From Henricia sp. BOLD:AAB3569 (Eukaryota; Echinodermata; Asteroidea; Spinulosida; Echinasteridae), in contig JBBELK010000303.1 of the NCBI GenBank assembly GCA_037783545.1, positions 434,001 to 498,000 on the forward strand: DNA of 64,000 nt, given 5' to 3'. The notes under the pieces were generated by a model, which worked only from the letters and a program-made list of their open reading frames with translations, was not told the origin of the DNA and did no database searches. Position numbers and translations under genes: made by a program. Of the stretch, positions 46,554 to 56,068 are shown piece after piece. The first letter of the stretch is position 1. Every line of letters begins with the position of its first letter.

Positions 46554-47170
46554 GGCTATACGCTTTACCAACTGTCGCGATGTATTGTGTATCATCGTGT
46601 TTGTAAATAAAGGTGGCGTTCGATATGGGTCGACATATTTAACCTCGATTCCTTGCTTTCCCTGACTCATCACACCTTGCATGATCTCTCAGGTCAGCGC
46701 TGACTCGAGAAAGCACATCGACCGCAACGTTTTGGTGTCTTTAGCGCCCTCAATAGGCCTATGCTGTTTCTTTCTTCGGATCTTATTTATCGCCGCGAAC
46801 GCAAAGCGAAGACACGAAAATCTGAGAAATTCTGTCGTTCATATCAACACCCAGAAACCCTTCTTAAGTATAAAATCTGTTGGCAGATTTGTGTGTACAT
46901 ATTGGTAAATACGGTATGTACATATAGTGTTCGTAGGACATTATTTTCCAACAAGAGAAACCAACAGCGAATGACAAAAGCAACTCGCGCTGGTTTCTAC
47001 GGCTGAAAATACAACTAACTCACAAGACCACGTGACTTTTCTAAAAATGCTCCAAAACGGCCAAATTTGACGGCGTCTTTAGTATCTAATTTACTCTTGA
47101 AAGCGCTTCAGAATAATGTATGGGTCAATTTCGAGCCCAAAATAGCCCAACAAAGCCGGTGTGTCCCTTT
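46554..47170 (+). mobile_element. TTAA-family element, right part, with hairpin deletion
   Basis: It begins inside the family at TTGGGCTATACGCTTTACCA and ends GCCGGTGTGTCCCTTTTA. It overlaps the sequence of 42067-43157 over about 500 bp, so these are two truncated copies and not one split copy. The internal hairpin (CGGAACC...GGTTCCG) is precisely missing: CACGTGACTTTT runs straight into the following AAAAATGCTCC. Confidence 0.8.
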
Positions 47171-47292
47171 TAGACTGTCCCAGAAACACCACGACACATG
47201 ACTCCAAAGACCACAAAATACACGGCATCCCGAAAACTCAACGACACGTTAAAGTACCTAGGATATCAATAACACTAAATACACCCCTAAAA
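47171..47292 (+). repeat. CCAAGACAC-type satellite, last remnant
   Basis: About 120 bp of degenerate AGAAACACCACGACAC-like sequence separates the TTAA element from the LINE. Confidence 0.6.
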
Positions 47293-47338
47293 AGGTTTTG
47301 CATTCCTAGTAAAACATGGTATTGCTTTTAAATATATC

Positions 47339-47704
47339 ATGGGGTCGTCCGAGGACACCATAGCATATCAAATTGCCGAAATTTATGACGCAAATAGAAA
47401 TAAAATTAACTTAGTCAATGTCTATAACCCCTGTACCTCGCTAGAATTTAAAACTCTTAACCAATTTTTTGAGAAAGTCAATTGTAGGTCGACTATCTTC
47501 TGTGGAGACTTTAATGGCCATAATCCCCTCTGGGGTAGCCCCAAAACAGACCACAATGGACAGATTATAGAAGATGTCTTCTCCCAATATCAAATGGTTT
47601 GCATAAATTCTGGCGAGGGTACACGAGTTAACAAATCTCAGAACTCACTTTCCTGCATCGATGTTACTTTATCTTGTTTCCCCTGGCATAGCCACAAAAT
47701 GTAA
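47339..47704 (+). pseudogene. LINE apurinic-like endonuclease domain (C-terminal half)
   Basis: The frame contains NLVNVYNPC, then the catalytic-region block CGDFNGHNPLWGSPKTDHNG (GDFN Asp/Asn metal-binding site), and SLSCIDVTLSC (S-x-IDVT, near the terminal D/H region). These are hallmarks of I/Jockey-group LINE endonucleases, which nick the target to prime reverse transcription. The N-terminal half with the Glu is missing. Downstream, a WWDEECQKAINNKKNALK block appears in another frame near 47985-48040. Confidence 0.8.
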
Positions 47705-48240
47705 CTGGTCTGTACTTAATGACACTTAGGGAAGCGATCACTGCCCCATATCCATAAAAATAAACCATCCTTTTTATCGCAATCCTACCAATGCTATACA
47801 CCCAAGTGGTCACTCAAACGAGCAGATTGGGGGAAATTCCAAGATGCATGTAATACTCGCATCACTGAGCCAGATACTTCTAATGACATCGAAAATGTCT
47901 ACATGTTGTTTTTTGGATCAACTTGATGTTGCTATGACCAGTTCCATTCCGAAAACAAACCTAACCATCCCAAACCCCCTTCATCTTGGTGGGATGAAGA
48001 GTGCCAAAAAGCCATCAATAATAAAAAGAATGCCCTAAAACAGCTGACTTTATAGTATACACAAAAACGTGTCCTATTGCCAGGAAAACAATAAAGAACG
48101 CTACAAAGAAAAACTGGGAAATCTTTTGAAATGGTCTTAACCCTAAAACCGACACTAAATTAATATGGAATAAGATCAAACGCATAGAAAAAAAACACGT
48201 AGTCATAATACCATCCCAGTCATTCAACACAATAACATCG

Positions 48241-49533
48241 ATGCAGTCAGTGATGCTGACAAAAGTTAAAGCTTTTCCTGATGGCTTCATTGACATTAGC
48301 AGTTCGAACAATTATGACCCCGTAATTATTAACAATAAAACCCAAGCCGAAAATTACTTTACTATGACCGATTATGACCAAGGTGTTATCAATGAGCCTT
48401 TTAACATTGATGAACTGAATCATGCTATTGACAGCTCCAAATGTACTACACCTGGTAAAGATGGTGTTAGTAATTCCATCTTTAAACATCTTCCTACAAA
48501 AACCCGAGGATACCTCTTAATCATCTTCAATATGATTTAGCCCACTTTCCATAATGCCCAAAACAATGGAAGGACGCCATTCTAATCCCCATTGTCAAAC
48601 CTGGGAAAGATGCCACCAAACCTACCTCCTACAGACCAACGACTTTTAGTAAATTAATGGAGCGAATGGTCAACTCCCTGTTACTTTGGTTTCTAGAAAA
48701 CATAAATCTCATCTCATTGAACCAGCGCGGATTTCGAAAGGGAAGAAGCACCAAAGACCATATCATACAGATTGAATCACCCATCAATAAGGCCCGTGCC
48801 AACAAAGAGAGCACCCTAGCTGTATTTTTAGATCTTGAAAAAGCCTATAATATGCTCTGGAGGAAAGGTATCATAATTAAACTTCAAGCCCTGCATGGGC
48901 ATTCATGGCCATATTACTAAATGGATAGATAATTTCTTAAGTGATAGAAAAATCGAGGTTAAAATAAATAATACCTTATCCAAAGAACGAACACTAGAAA
49001 ACGGTGTCCCACAGGGCAGTGTTATTAGCCCTGTATTATTCAATATCGCTGTCAACGACCTCTTCCAACATTTGCCTGATGTTCACATTTCCCAGTACGC
49101 CGACGATATAGCTATCTGGAAATCCAATAGAAATACAAACTTTCTTGAAAAGAAAATTCAGAAGAGTCTCGAAAATATTCATTCTTGGTGTACTAAATGG
49201 GGTTTCAAACTCTCTGCTCCCAAAACTATCGCTATTCTCTTCTCTAACAAAACCAAACTTAACATTTCTCTCCGATTACAGGATCGTGCCGTCCAAATTA
49301 TCAAATCCGTCAATTTCTTGGGAGTGGTCTTTGACAGTAAACTTCAGTGGAAAGATCACATAGATAACATCCTGGTTAAATATAAAAAGAAATTAAACCT
49401 TCTCCGCTGTATCAGTAGGACTTCATGGGGTGGACTGTATAACCTTATTTTTAGCTTTACTCTGCCCTCATTAAGCCCCACCTTGAGTACGGCTGCGAAG
49501 CGTTTGACTCTGCTTCGTTTTTTGGCGAAGTGA
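48241..49533 (+). pseudogene. LINE reverse transcriptase domain in three frames
   Basis: 48241-48540 gives the N-terminal fingers (TPGKDGVSNSIFKHLP). 48657-48920 gives NQRGFRKGRSTKDHI and motif A FLDLEKAYN; the usual terminal Asp of this motif is Asn here. 48895-49533 gives motif B GVPQGSVISPVLFN, the catalytic YADDIAIW, GFKLSAPKT and NFLGVVFDSKLQWKDHI. Frameshifts near 48545 and 48900 break it. The motif set fits the I/Jockey group (I or Nimb-like); the clade is not certain. It is non-functional as it stands. Confidence 0.88.
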
Positions 49534-49802
49534 GGCGCCGATAATATTAAAACCTACAACCGAAAAAAGGTCGGGAAAAAAACACTTTTAGCTACCGTTT
49601 CAGAATGTCCATCATGTTTTCCCGGAATCTTGATATTTTTTACACCTCAAAAATTCATAAGAGACTTTGTCCCCCCAAATGGTACCCGTTTCTCCTTTGG
49701 CTCATGGACTATAATGGATACTAGGTCCACTCCTGTACGATTAGGTACGATTAAGTACGATAACCAGAGAATGTCCATAGACTCTATACACAATCGTACT
49801 AA

Positions 49803-49895
49803 ATCGTTGGAAATTCGTGAAAAAAATCGCATAGTGGGAGGCCCGCTTTAAGCGGGCCTCCCACTGTGCGATTTTCGCCACTAATTTCCAACGAT
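49803..49895. mobile_element. 93-bp perfect-hairpin MITE with TAA target duplication
   Basis: ATCGTTGGAAATT...GGGAGGCCCGCTT is mirrored by AAGCGGGCCTCCCACTGTGC...CCAACGAT. TAA flanks both sides (49800-49802 and 49896-49898). A 3-bp TAA duplication suggests a PIF/Harbinger-type origin (inference). Confidence 0.8.
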
Positions 49896-49897
49896 TA

Positions 49898-50635
49898 AGC
49901 CCCAGTCAAACCAAGGTCCCGAACCATCCAGGACTGAAATATTGCCGATACGGGGTCCTATCCGTGTTGGTTCCTGGGTGGTTCGTGTTGGGTCCGGAGT
50001 AGTTCTGGATGGTACTGGATGAATCTGGATAGTCCTGGACGGTTCGGGAGGTCACCCCGACTTTTTTAAACTGTTTAAAAAAGTCGGGGTGGTTCGGGAC
50101 GGTTCGGGATGGAAGCCCAATCCGGGATGGTTCGTGTTCGGTTCGTGTTGGGTTCGGGACAGTACGTAGTGAATCCGTAGTGGCAACGTGATGATGCTTG
50201 GCGATACGGCATAATTTTCCCAACACGTTGTCGCCACGTACCACCCGGACCACCCCGGACACAACACGGTGTCACCACAAACCACCACGGACACGGAAAA
50301 GTGAAAACCAATGAAAAATGCACCTGTATTTATAGTCTCCGTGACGGTTCGTGTTGGGTCCGTGTTGGGTCCGGGATGGTTCAGGGTGCATCCGTAGCTC
50401 TTCCGGGACAGTTCGGGACAGTTCGTGTTGGGTCCGGGGCAGTTCGTGGTGAAACGTACTGTTTCCGTGTTGGGTCCGTCATGGTACGGGACAGTACGGG
50501 GGTGTCTAGGTTTTTCCAACATCGAGGGGACTGTCTGGACGATTTCATCCCGATTCGCCCGGGAAGAGGGTCATTCTGGGTCCGTGGCTATCCGGGATAA
50601 TCCTTGTTGTATCCGGCGTTGGTGTGACTGGGGCT
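49898..50635. mobile_element. TTA-flanked element filled with GTTCGTGTTGGGTCC repeats
   Basis: The ends AGCCCCAGTCAAACCAA and TTGGTGTGACTGGGGCT are inverted repeats. TTA flanks it (49895-49897 and 50636-50638), overlapping the neighbouring MITE's duplication. The interior is dominated by variants of GGTTCGTGTTGGGTCCG and GGTTCGGGACAGT in one orientation, plus a palindrome GACTTTTTTAAACTGTTTAA-type at 50067-50092. No transposase is visible. It is a PIF/Harbinger-like non-autonomous element by target size and end structure. Confidence 0.75.
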
Positions 50636-50701
50636 TTAGCTACGATTTGGTTTGCATCTTCTGGGGGCTTCCCCTGGGCCCAATTTTATAGAGCTGCTTA
50701 A

Positions 50702-51502
50702 AAGAACAGACCGGCTTTGTTGGGCTATTTTGGGCTCGAAATAGACCCATGCATTATTCTGAAGCGCCTTCGAGAGTAAATTAGATATATCCTGAAAAGA
50801 CGCCGACTAATTTGGCCGTTTTTAGAACTTTTGAAAAATTCAAGGTCACGTGACTTTTCGGAACCAAATTCTGGTACCGAAAAGTCACGTGGTCTTGTGA
50901 GTTAGTTGTATTTCCAGCCGTATAAAAGTTTGTTACTGCAGAACTGCAAAAAATTCAACTCTGATTCCCCCCCAATATTTATATATCGACAAAAGAAAGA
51001 CTGTAGTCAGGGGAAATCTAAATTTATACGCAAGTACCTTTAATATCAGTGTCAGCGCCCACAAGAGGGCGCTGACACTATACTTTGTCTTGTTCGGTGC
51101 GGCCTCCGCAAGCACGGCTATTCTGCAAAGTGTTTCCGTCCCACGTACGGGCGCCACAGTGGCCATAGGATCCCCCAAGGACCCCGAGGAAGTTATGAAA
51201 GCAGGACGGTGGAAAACTCGTTCAGTCTTCTTTGACCATTACGTGCATGCTAAGACCTCCGCTTCCTAGAAAATTTGAGATATCCTGAGCAGGAGAAGAG
51301 CGAATCGTTTGTGACAAAGTCGTGAGGCTCGCGCGTAGTTGCAACAGCTGGTAACCCGTCTTTTGACCGTTTTTGTTAATTTTGCACTTCTTTAGTAAAT
51401 CACGGGATATTTTGATGATATCTTTTCACAACGACCATCAACAAAGTATTGTCAATGCTGCTACATCACTAAATCATGTAAACAGTAGGCCGGTGTGTAC
51501 CT
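50702..51502 (+). mobile_element. TTAA-family element, full copy
   Basis: It is flanked by TTAA (50698-50701 and 51503-51506), with left end AAGAACAGACCGGC and right end GGCCGGTGTGTACCT. Its internal hairpin GTCACGTGACTTTTCGGAAC...CGAAAAGTCACGTGGTC is at about 50847-50899. It shares its right half with 18766-19596 (GAGCGAATCGTTTGTGACAA). It is non-coding. Confidence 0.87.
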
Positions 51503-51504
51503 TT

Positions 51505-52260
51505 AAGCGCTAGTAGTCTTGGTGCAAGACGATACTGCGTGATATTTGTCACTGACCGCCGCGAGAGGGCGCCATACACTCTACTATGAGGACAGGAAAC
51601 CAGTCTACTACGTCCAACTAAGGTCCTTTATGCCATCAACTATACTGTTTTAGCTTTAACTATACTTTATTATCAACTTGAGATGACGAAGGAGTTGCCG
51701 TTTTAGAAGTGGGAGGAAAACCCCCAGAGAAATACCCGGGGGAAAACCCATGCTGTCTAGTAGAGACTGCAAACCCAATCCACATACACGCACCGGATTC
51801 GAACCAGGGTCGCCAAAGGTGAATGGCGAGAAAAGAACCACTACGCCAACCCGACCGCCCTTTCCACTTTAACTTCTTTCGAGTGGTATATATGCTGGAC
51901 TTAAAAAGAAATGCAAATGTTCAGTTTAACCAAAATTTAAAAATTTATTCAATTATGTAGTTGACATAAGAATACATGTATTATATTAAGAGCTTCATTA
52001 TGCATGATTGCATAAGGTGATTTTGTGTTGAAAATTTTAAATATCAGATTTTTAATAAAAAGTGGAGAATTCGTTGGCGTTTATTTTAGAGTGCAGCTGA
52101 TGTCACTGTACAGATGGCAATACAATGCTCAGCGAAACTGGTTCCATTGAATTATTAGACTGGTTTCCTGTCCTCATAGTAGAGTGTATGGCGCCCTCTC
52201 GCGGCGGTCAGTGACAAATATCACGCAGTATCGTCTTGCACCAAGACTAAAGCGCTAGCT
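51505..52260. mobile_element. Foldback element with ~100-bp arms and a SINE in its loop
   Basis: The left arm (about 51508-51610, AGCGCTAGTAGTCTTGGTGC to CAGGAAACCAGTCTACTA) is mirrored by the right arm (about 52153-52258). The loop contains a SINE copy (51615-51860) placed right at the arm edge, plus AT-rich sequence. The arms carry CGCCGCGAGAGGGCGCC. The core AGACTGGTTTCC relates to the hairpins at 10063 and 14110. Confidence 0.8.
51615..51860 (-). mobile_element. tRNA-derived SINE, copy lacking the (AAC)n tail
   Basis: It has the same A-box, B-box (GGTTCGAATCC with one change) and core as 53242-53531, but it starts at AACTAAGG, so the 3' tail and about 35 bp are gone. No target duplication is visible. 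It sits in the loop of the foldback. Confidence 0.85.
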
Positions 52261-52264
52261 GAAA

Positions 52265-52880
52265 ACGTGTGCTTACTGTAGCAGAAACGTTGTGCTAACG
52301 TTAAGGCTATTTCACGGCCGCGGCGTGCTTAAATAGGAATAACCCCCCTTGACGAAAATCCAGCATTTTGGCTTTTTTTCGATAGTCCAAACATCCCTCT
52401 TGCCGACGTGGATTGTTATTATTTTTTAATTGTCGGTTTTAAGTGGATAAATTGCAAGCAAAAGTCGCTTTTCGAAAATGAGATTTTCGCGATTTCTGAA
52501 ACGCTCATTATGGTATTCATGATATGCGCGTGACCCCGTGACGCAATCCTGAGAAAGAGAAGTCAACACGATTGTTAGCTCCATACGTTTACACGCAAAA
52601 AACTCGGAAAACCGTCTTTGTTAGATGGTGTTTTTTTAAGAATTTTGTTGGTCCAAAAAGCCAGAGATATGCCCAGTAGCTGCGTAGTTGTATGTTTTAC
52701 CAGACACTATGAAAAAAAAAGAGCAGAAAGATTTTCTTTTACAGAAAAATTAGTCGCTCATTCTAACTTGTACCGTCCGATGTTCAAACACGTGGGAACT
52801 ACGGCCCAGCGGCAACCGTTCCATGCTGTACACAGACCGCTGTGAATGCCGTTCGTTCCGTGACAAAACCACCCGTCGCA
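52265..52880. other. Unassigned stretch
   Basis: No gene, repeat or RNA recognised. Confidence 0.5.
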
Positions 52881-52884
52881 ATAT

Positions 52885-54440
52885 CCCAGCTAACCAAATA
52901 ACGTCCCCCGAACGTTCCCTGAACGTTCGCGGAACGTTAGGAATGAACGTCCGGGGAACGTAATTGTGTGGAGTTTTCTGGACGTCCTCGGCACGTTCAA
53001 AGCTAACGTCCCCCGAACGTTCCGCGAACGTTCGGGGACGTTCTCTGGACGTCCCCCGAACGTTAGAAACGAACGTTACAAAAAGACGTTCAGAGGACGT
53101 GTCAATTGAACTTACGACTGCTTTACTGTGACGCAATTGTGATGTAATCATGACGTAATCGGACTATTTTACATATCAACTAATCACTTACCTGCAGTTC
53201 CAGTGCTCTTGATACCTATACCAGTCACTTCCTCTTACTACGTTGTTGTTGTTGTTGTATATTTTATGGCATCTTCGGCAACTAAGGCCCTTTATGCCAT
53301 CAACTATACGATTTTAGCTTTAACTATACTATATTATCAACTTGAGATGACGAAGAAGGAGTTGCAGTTTTAGAAGTGGGAGGAAAACCCCCAGAGAAAT
53401 GCCCTAGGGGAAAACCCACGCGGTCAAGTAGGGACTGCAAACCCAATCCACATACACGCCCCGGATTCGAACCCGGGACCCCAGAGGTGAAAGGCGAGGA
53501 AAGAACCCGTACGCCAACCCGACCGCCCCCGTCTTACTACGTATAGTAAGTACGCTTTATATATATGCTCCTATTCGTATGTAGTCACAGTTGGCGGTAA
53601 TGGCGGACATTGGAACCACACTTTTTTTCTATTATTTCTTGCAAATCTTACCTTTTTAGACTATAGATGTGTTTTATATACAAAAGTACATACACTTGAA
53701 ATCAGGCAGAGCGTGGTTACAACGTAAAGCTTAAAACAACGCATTTTTTCGTGAAATTTACGGAAAAATTATCTCCACGCAATCTGCTTTGTTAACAACG
53801 TTCTCATAACGTTCTTAGAACGTTACACTGCAACGTTAGATTTTAACGTCCGCAGAACGTCCCCTCGACGTTCAAAACAAACGTGACCAAAAACGAACTT
53901 TTTCAGAACGTTATTAAAAAACGTTCTTAGAACGTTATAGTGTAACGTTAGATTCAAAAGTCCGCGGAACGTCCCCTCGACGTTCAAAACGAACGTGACT
54001 AAAAACGAACTTTCTCCGAACGTTATTAAAAAACGTTCTTAGAACGTTATATTGCAACGTTAGATCCAAACGTCCATCCACAGAACGTCCCCTCGACGTT
54101 CAAAACGAACTTGACCAGAAACGAACATTCTCCGAACGTTATTAAAAAAACGTTCTGAGGACGTTATAGTGCAACGTTAGATTCAAACGTCCACAGAACG
54201 TCCCCTCGACGTTCAAAACGAATGTGTCCAAAAACAAACGTTCTCCGAACGTTGCTAAATAACGTTTTTAGAACGTTATAGTCCAACGTTAGATTCAAAC
54301 GTCGGCAGAACGTCCCCTCGACGTTCAAGACGAACGTAACTTCCACGAACGTTCGAGGAACGTCCCCTCGACGCTCAAAACGAACGTGACCAAAAACGAA
54401 CTTTCAGCGAACGTTCGCAGAACGTTATGTGTTAGCTGGG
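52885..54440. mobile_element. AACGTT-repeat-filled element with CCCAGCTAAC ends
   Basis: Terminal inverted repeats CCCAGCTAAC / GTTAGCTGGG are flanked by AT on both sides. Near each end lie dense AACGTT-centred palindromic words. The left cluster (52900-53100) uses GAACGTTC and GACGTCC. The right cluster (53800-54430) repeats a ~120-bp unit with AACGTTCTTAGAACGTTA, TGCAACGTTAGATT and AACGTCCCCTCGACGTTC about five times. The middle contains a SINE (53242-53531) and non-repetitive DNA. No transposase is visible. The superfamily is unknown to me. Confidence 0.8.
53242..53531 (-). mobile_element. tRNA-derived SINE with 9-bp target duplication (best copy)
   Basis: On the minus strand it starts GGGGCGGTCGGGTTGGCG. 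A box-like TGGCGTACGGG comes next, then the perfect B box GGTTCGAATCC (53463-53473 on the plus strand). A core with GTGGGTTTTCCCC and TTTTCCTCCCAC follows, then a body ending in GCCATAAAATATAC and (AAC)5. TCTTACTAC duplicates flank it (53233-53241 and 53532-53540). At 290 bp this is the most complete family member here. It presumably borrows a LINE for mobilisation through its 3' end. It is inserted within the AACGTT element, so it is younger. Confidence 0.95.
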
Positions 54441-54444
54441 ATGC

Positions 54445-55015
54445 ACCAGTATTTACTTCAAAAGAGCTTCATTGTGAGCCACAATTTGACCGTTTTTCAC
54501 AAAACAGGTAATAGTAGATTGTTGTCATATTACATGAAGTGTTTTTCACGTTTGTATGTTGAATTACAAGGACAAAACAGGCATGATAAACATTCACTTC
54601 GTGTATTTTCCATTCAATACTGCACAGGCCGTTTTGTATGTTTCTCAGGATGACGTCAAAACCCTGTTGATAAACAAACCAAGTGACCTCGAGCGTTTCA
54701 GAATTTCGGGTGAAGAGGGTCGGAACTGCTTCACGTTTTAAGCAAAAGTCTGTCGATTTTTTTGTGAAAAACAAGTTGTGATGGTGTTGTAGACACATAC
54801 ACCTCTATGATAAACAGAAAAACTTAAAAACGTGGACGGGGGGATTCTAGCTGTTTAAGTATGCCTGCGGTTAAAGATAGTATGATTGGTAAACTGTTAC
54901 AAACAGTTGTAGTCCCTCTGTGTGATTTAAGATATATGCATGATTAAAACCAACCTAGTGAGCAAAAACCAGCTCCGTACTTTGTCTAACTTTTGAGAAA
55001 ACAGTCAAAAAAGGG
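54445..55015. other. Unassigned stretch
   Basis: Short overlapping frames occur on both strands between 54429 and 54798 but none resembles a known family. Nothing else was recognised. Confidence 0.45.
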
Positions 55016-55017
55016 TT

Positions 55018-55200
55018 TGCAGTCATTTCGCCCCAAAACCACTTCGCCCTGAACCATTTTGCCCTGAACCACGGCCTGTGCACGAAGTGGTTTTGGTGCG
55101 AAGTGGCATTTTGGGCGATGTAGTGTTTAGACGAAGTAATTTGGGGTGAAATGGCACTCGAGCAAAGTGCATGGTTTGGGGCGAAATGGCACTGAGTTTT
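55018..55200. repeat. GCGAAATGGC / CCACTTCGCCC inverted short repeats
   Basis: Words such as CATTTCGCCCC, CCACTTCGCCC and their complements recur in both orientations, forming an imperfect hairpin. It is a degenerate internally repetitive element. Confidence 0.6.
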
Positions 55201-55204
55201 CGTC

Positions 55205-55870
55205 TCATGAGACGAAAACAAGTTGTTACTCATTTCTCAAAGACTATAGCACTTCAGACAAAACCATTTCAGGGGAAGTTTCCTACGGTCATATATTGTG
55301 TAAGTTAGGCGTAAATATGTGAACATTTCTGTTTTTCGAGATTACCAATGATGTATCGATATACTGCCTTGCCTTTAAGGCAGGTTTTCAGTTGCCTACT
55401 GCTAACGATCTCTGACGCTCGGTTAACAGAAAATGGGCTGTTAAACAGTTCTATGAAATTGGGCCCAGGTGTAGCCCCCGTCATGTTACACGATGTAAGC
55501 ATCGAACCACAGTGTCTCGAACGCCCCTCGCATAATGCACGTAGCGCCCTCTATTGTCGCGCCTACGTCTGGCTGGATCACGCTTAGTCTGGTTCCTTGA
55601 CCTGAAGATTCCCTGACGACTCTAGCTCGTCAGATCGTCAGATTTGAGCTCTGTGCTTGTTGTGTTCATTCATGAATCAGTTCGGTAAATTTCATCAATT
55701 ATTTAACTCAGAAATGAAACGTTTCCGACAGAATTGCAAGTGCTAAGCGTACCTTACACGTCTTAAAATTAACTGAGCTGTTGATTTCAGGAGGTAGGTC
55801 TACCGTACTTTTAGAAGGCTAAAAGTGATTTTCTGATGTCATTGACAAACATGATTTATTGATTGCCATA
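55205..55870. other. Unassigned stretch
   Basis: No gene supported. The TCTGGTTCC core near 55590 echoes the AGACTGGTTCC hairpin family, without a partner arm. Confidence 0.4.
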
Positions 55871-55875
55871 GACAG

Positions 55876-56032
55876 ATAGACCTTATCGCTAATACCGCTT
55901 GGGCGAGTTTGCACAAAAGCACAACTGTATTATGGGAAGGAAAACGGGGCAAAGTCTGCCCCGAAAACCTTCCCACAATACATTGCTGCTTTTGTGAAAA
56001 CTCACCCAAGCGGTATTTGCGATAAGGTCTAT
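55876..56032. mobile_element. Hairpin MITE with ~70-bp arms
   Basis: ATAGACCTTATCGC...CCGCTTGGGCGAGTTT...GGGAAGG is mirrored by CCTTCCC...AACTCACCCAAGCGG...GCGATAAGGTCTAT. The centre GGGGCAAAGTCTGCCCC pairs tightly. No target duplication is certain. Confidence 0.8.
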
Positions 56033-56068
56033 TGCATGGACGTTTAGACTGCCGGCCGTCCCTGTTTA

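Larger units (their letters stand above)
47293..49550 (+). mobile_element. I/Jockey-group LINE, truncated and frameshifted
   Basis: A plus-strand non-LTR retrotransposon carrying an APE-type endonuclease and RT spans about 2.2 kb. It is 5'-truncated within the endonuclease and stops a little after the RT at YGCEAFDSAS-type sequence. I saw no RNase H, gag-like frame, tail or target duplication. Confidence 0.85.

Noticed and set aside
36127..46682. Minus-strand hydrophobic frames (Gly-Val-Leu rich) that look like membrane proteins
   Set aside because: They are translations of the GGTGTCTTG nonamer satellite. The plus strand gives equally open Pro-Lys-Thr frames. No start context or family match.
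36115..47292. Interstitial telomeric repeats
   Set aside because: The motif CCAAGACAC is not TTAGGG/CCCTAA, and no TTAGGG runs were seen.
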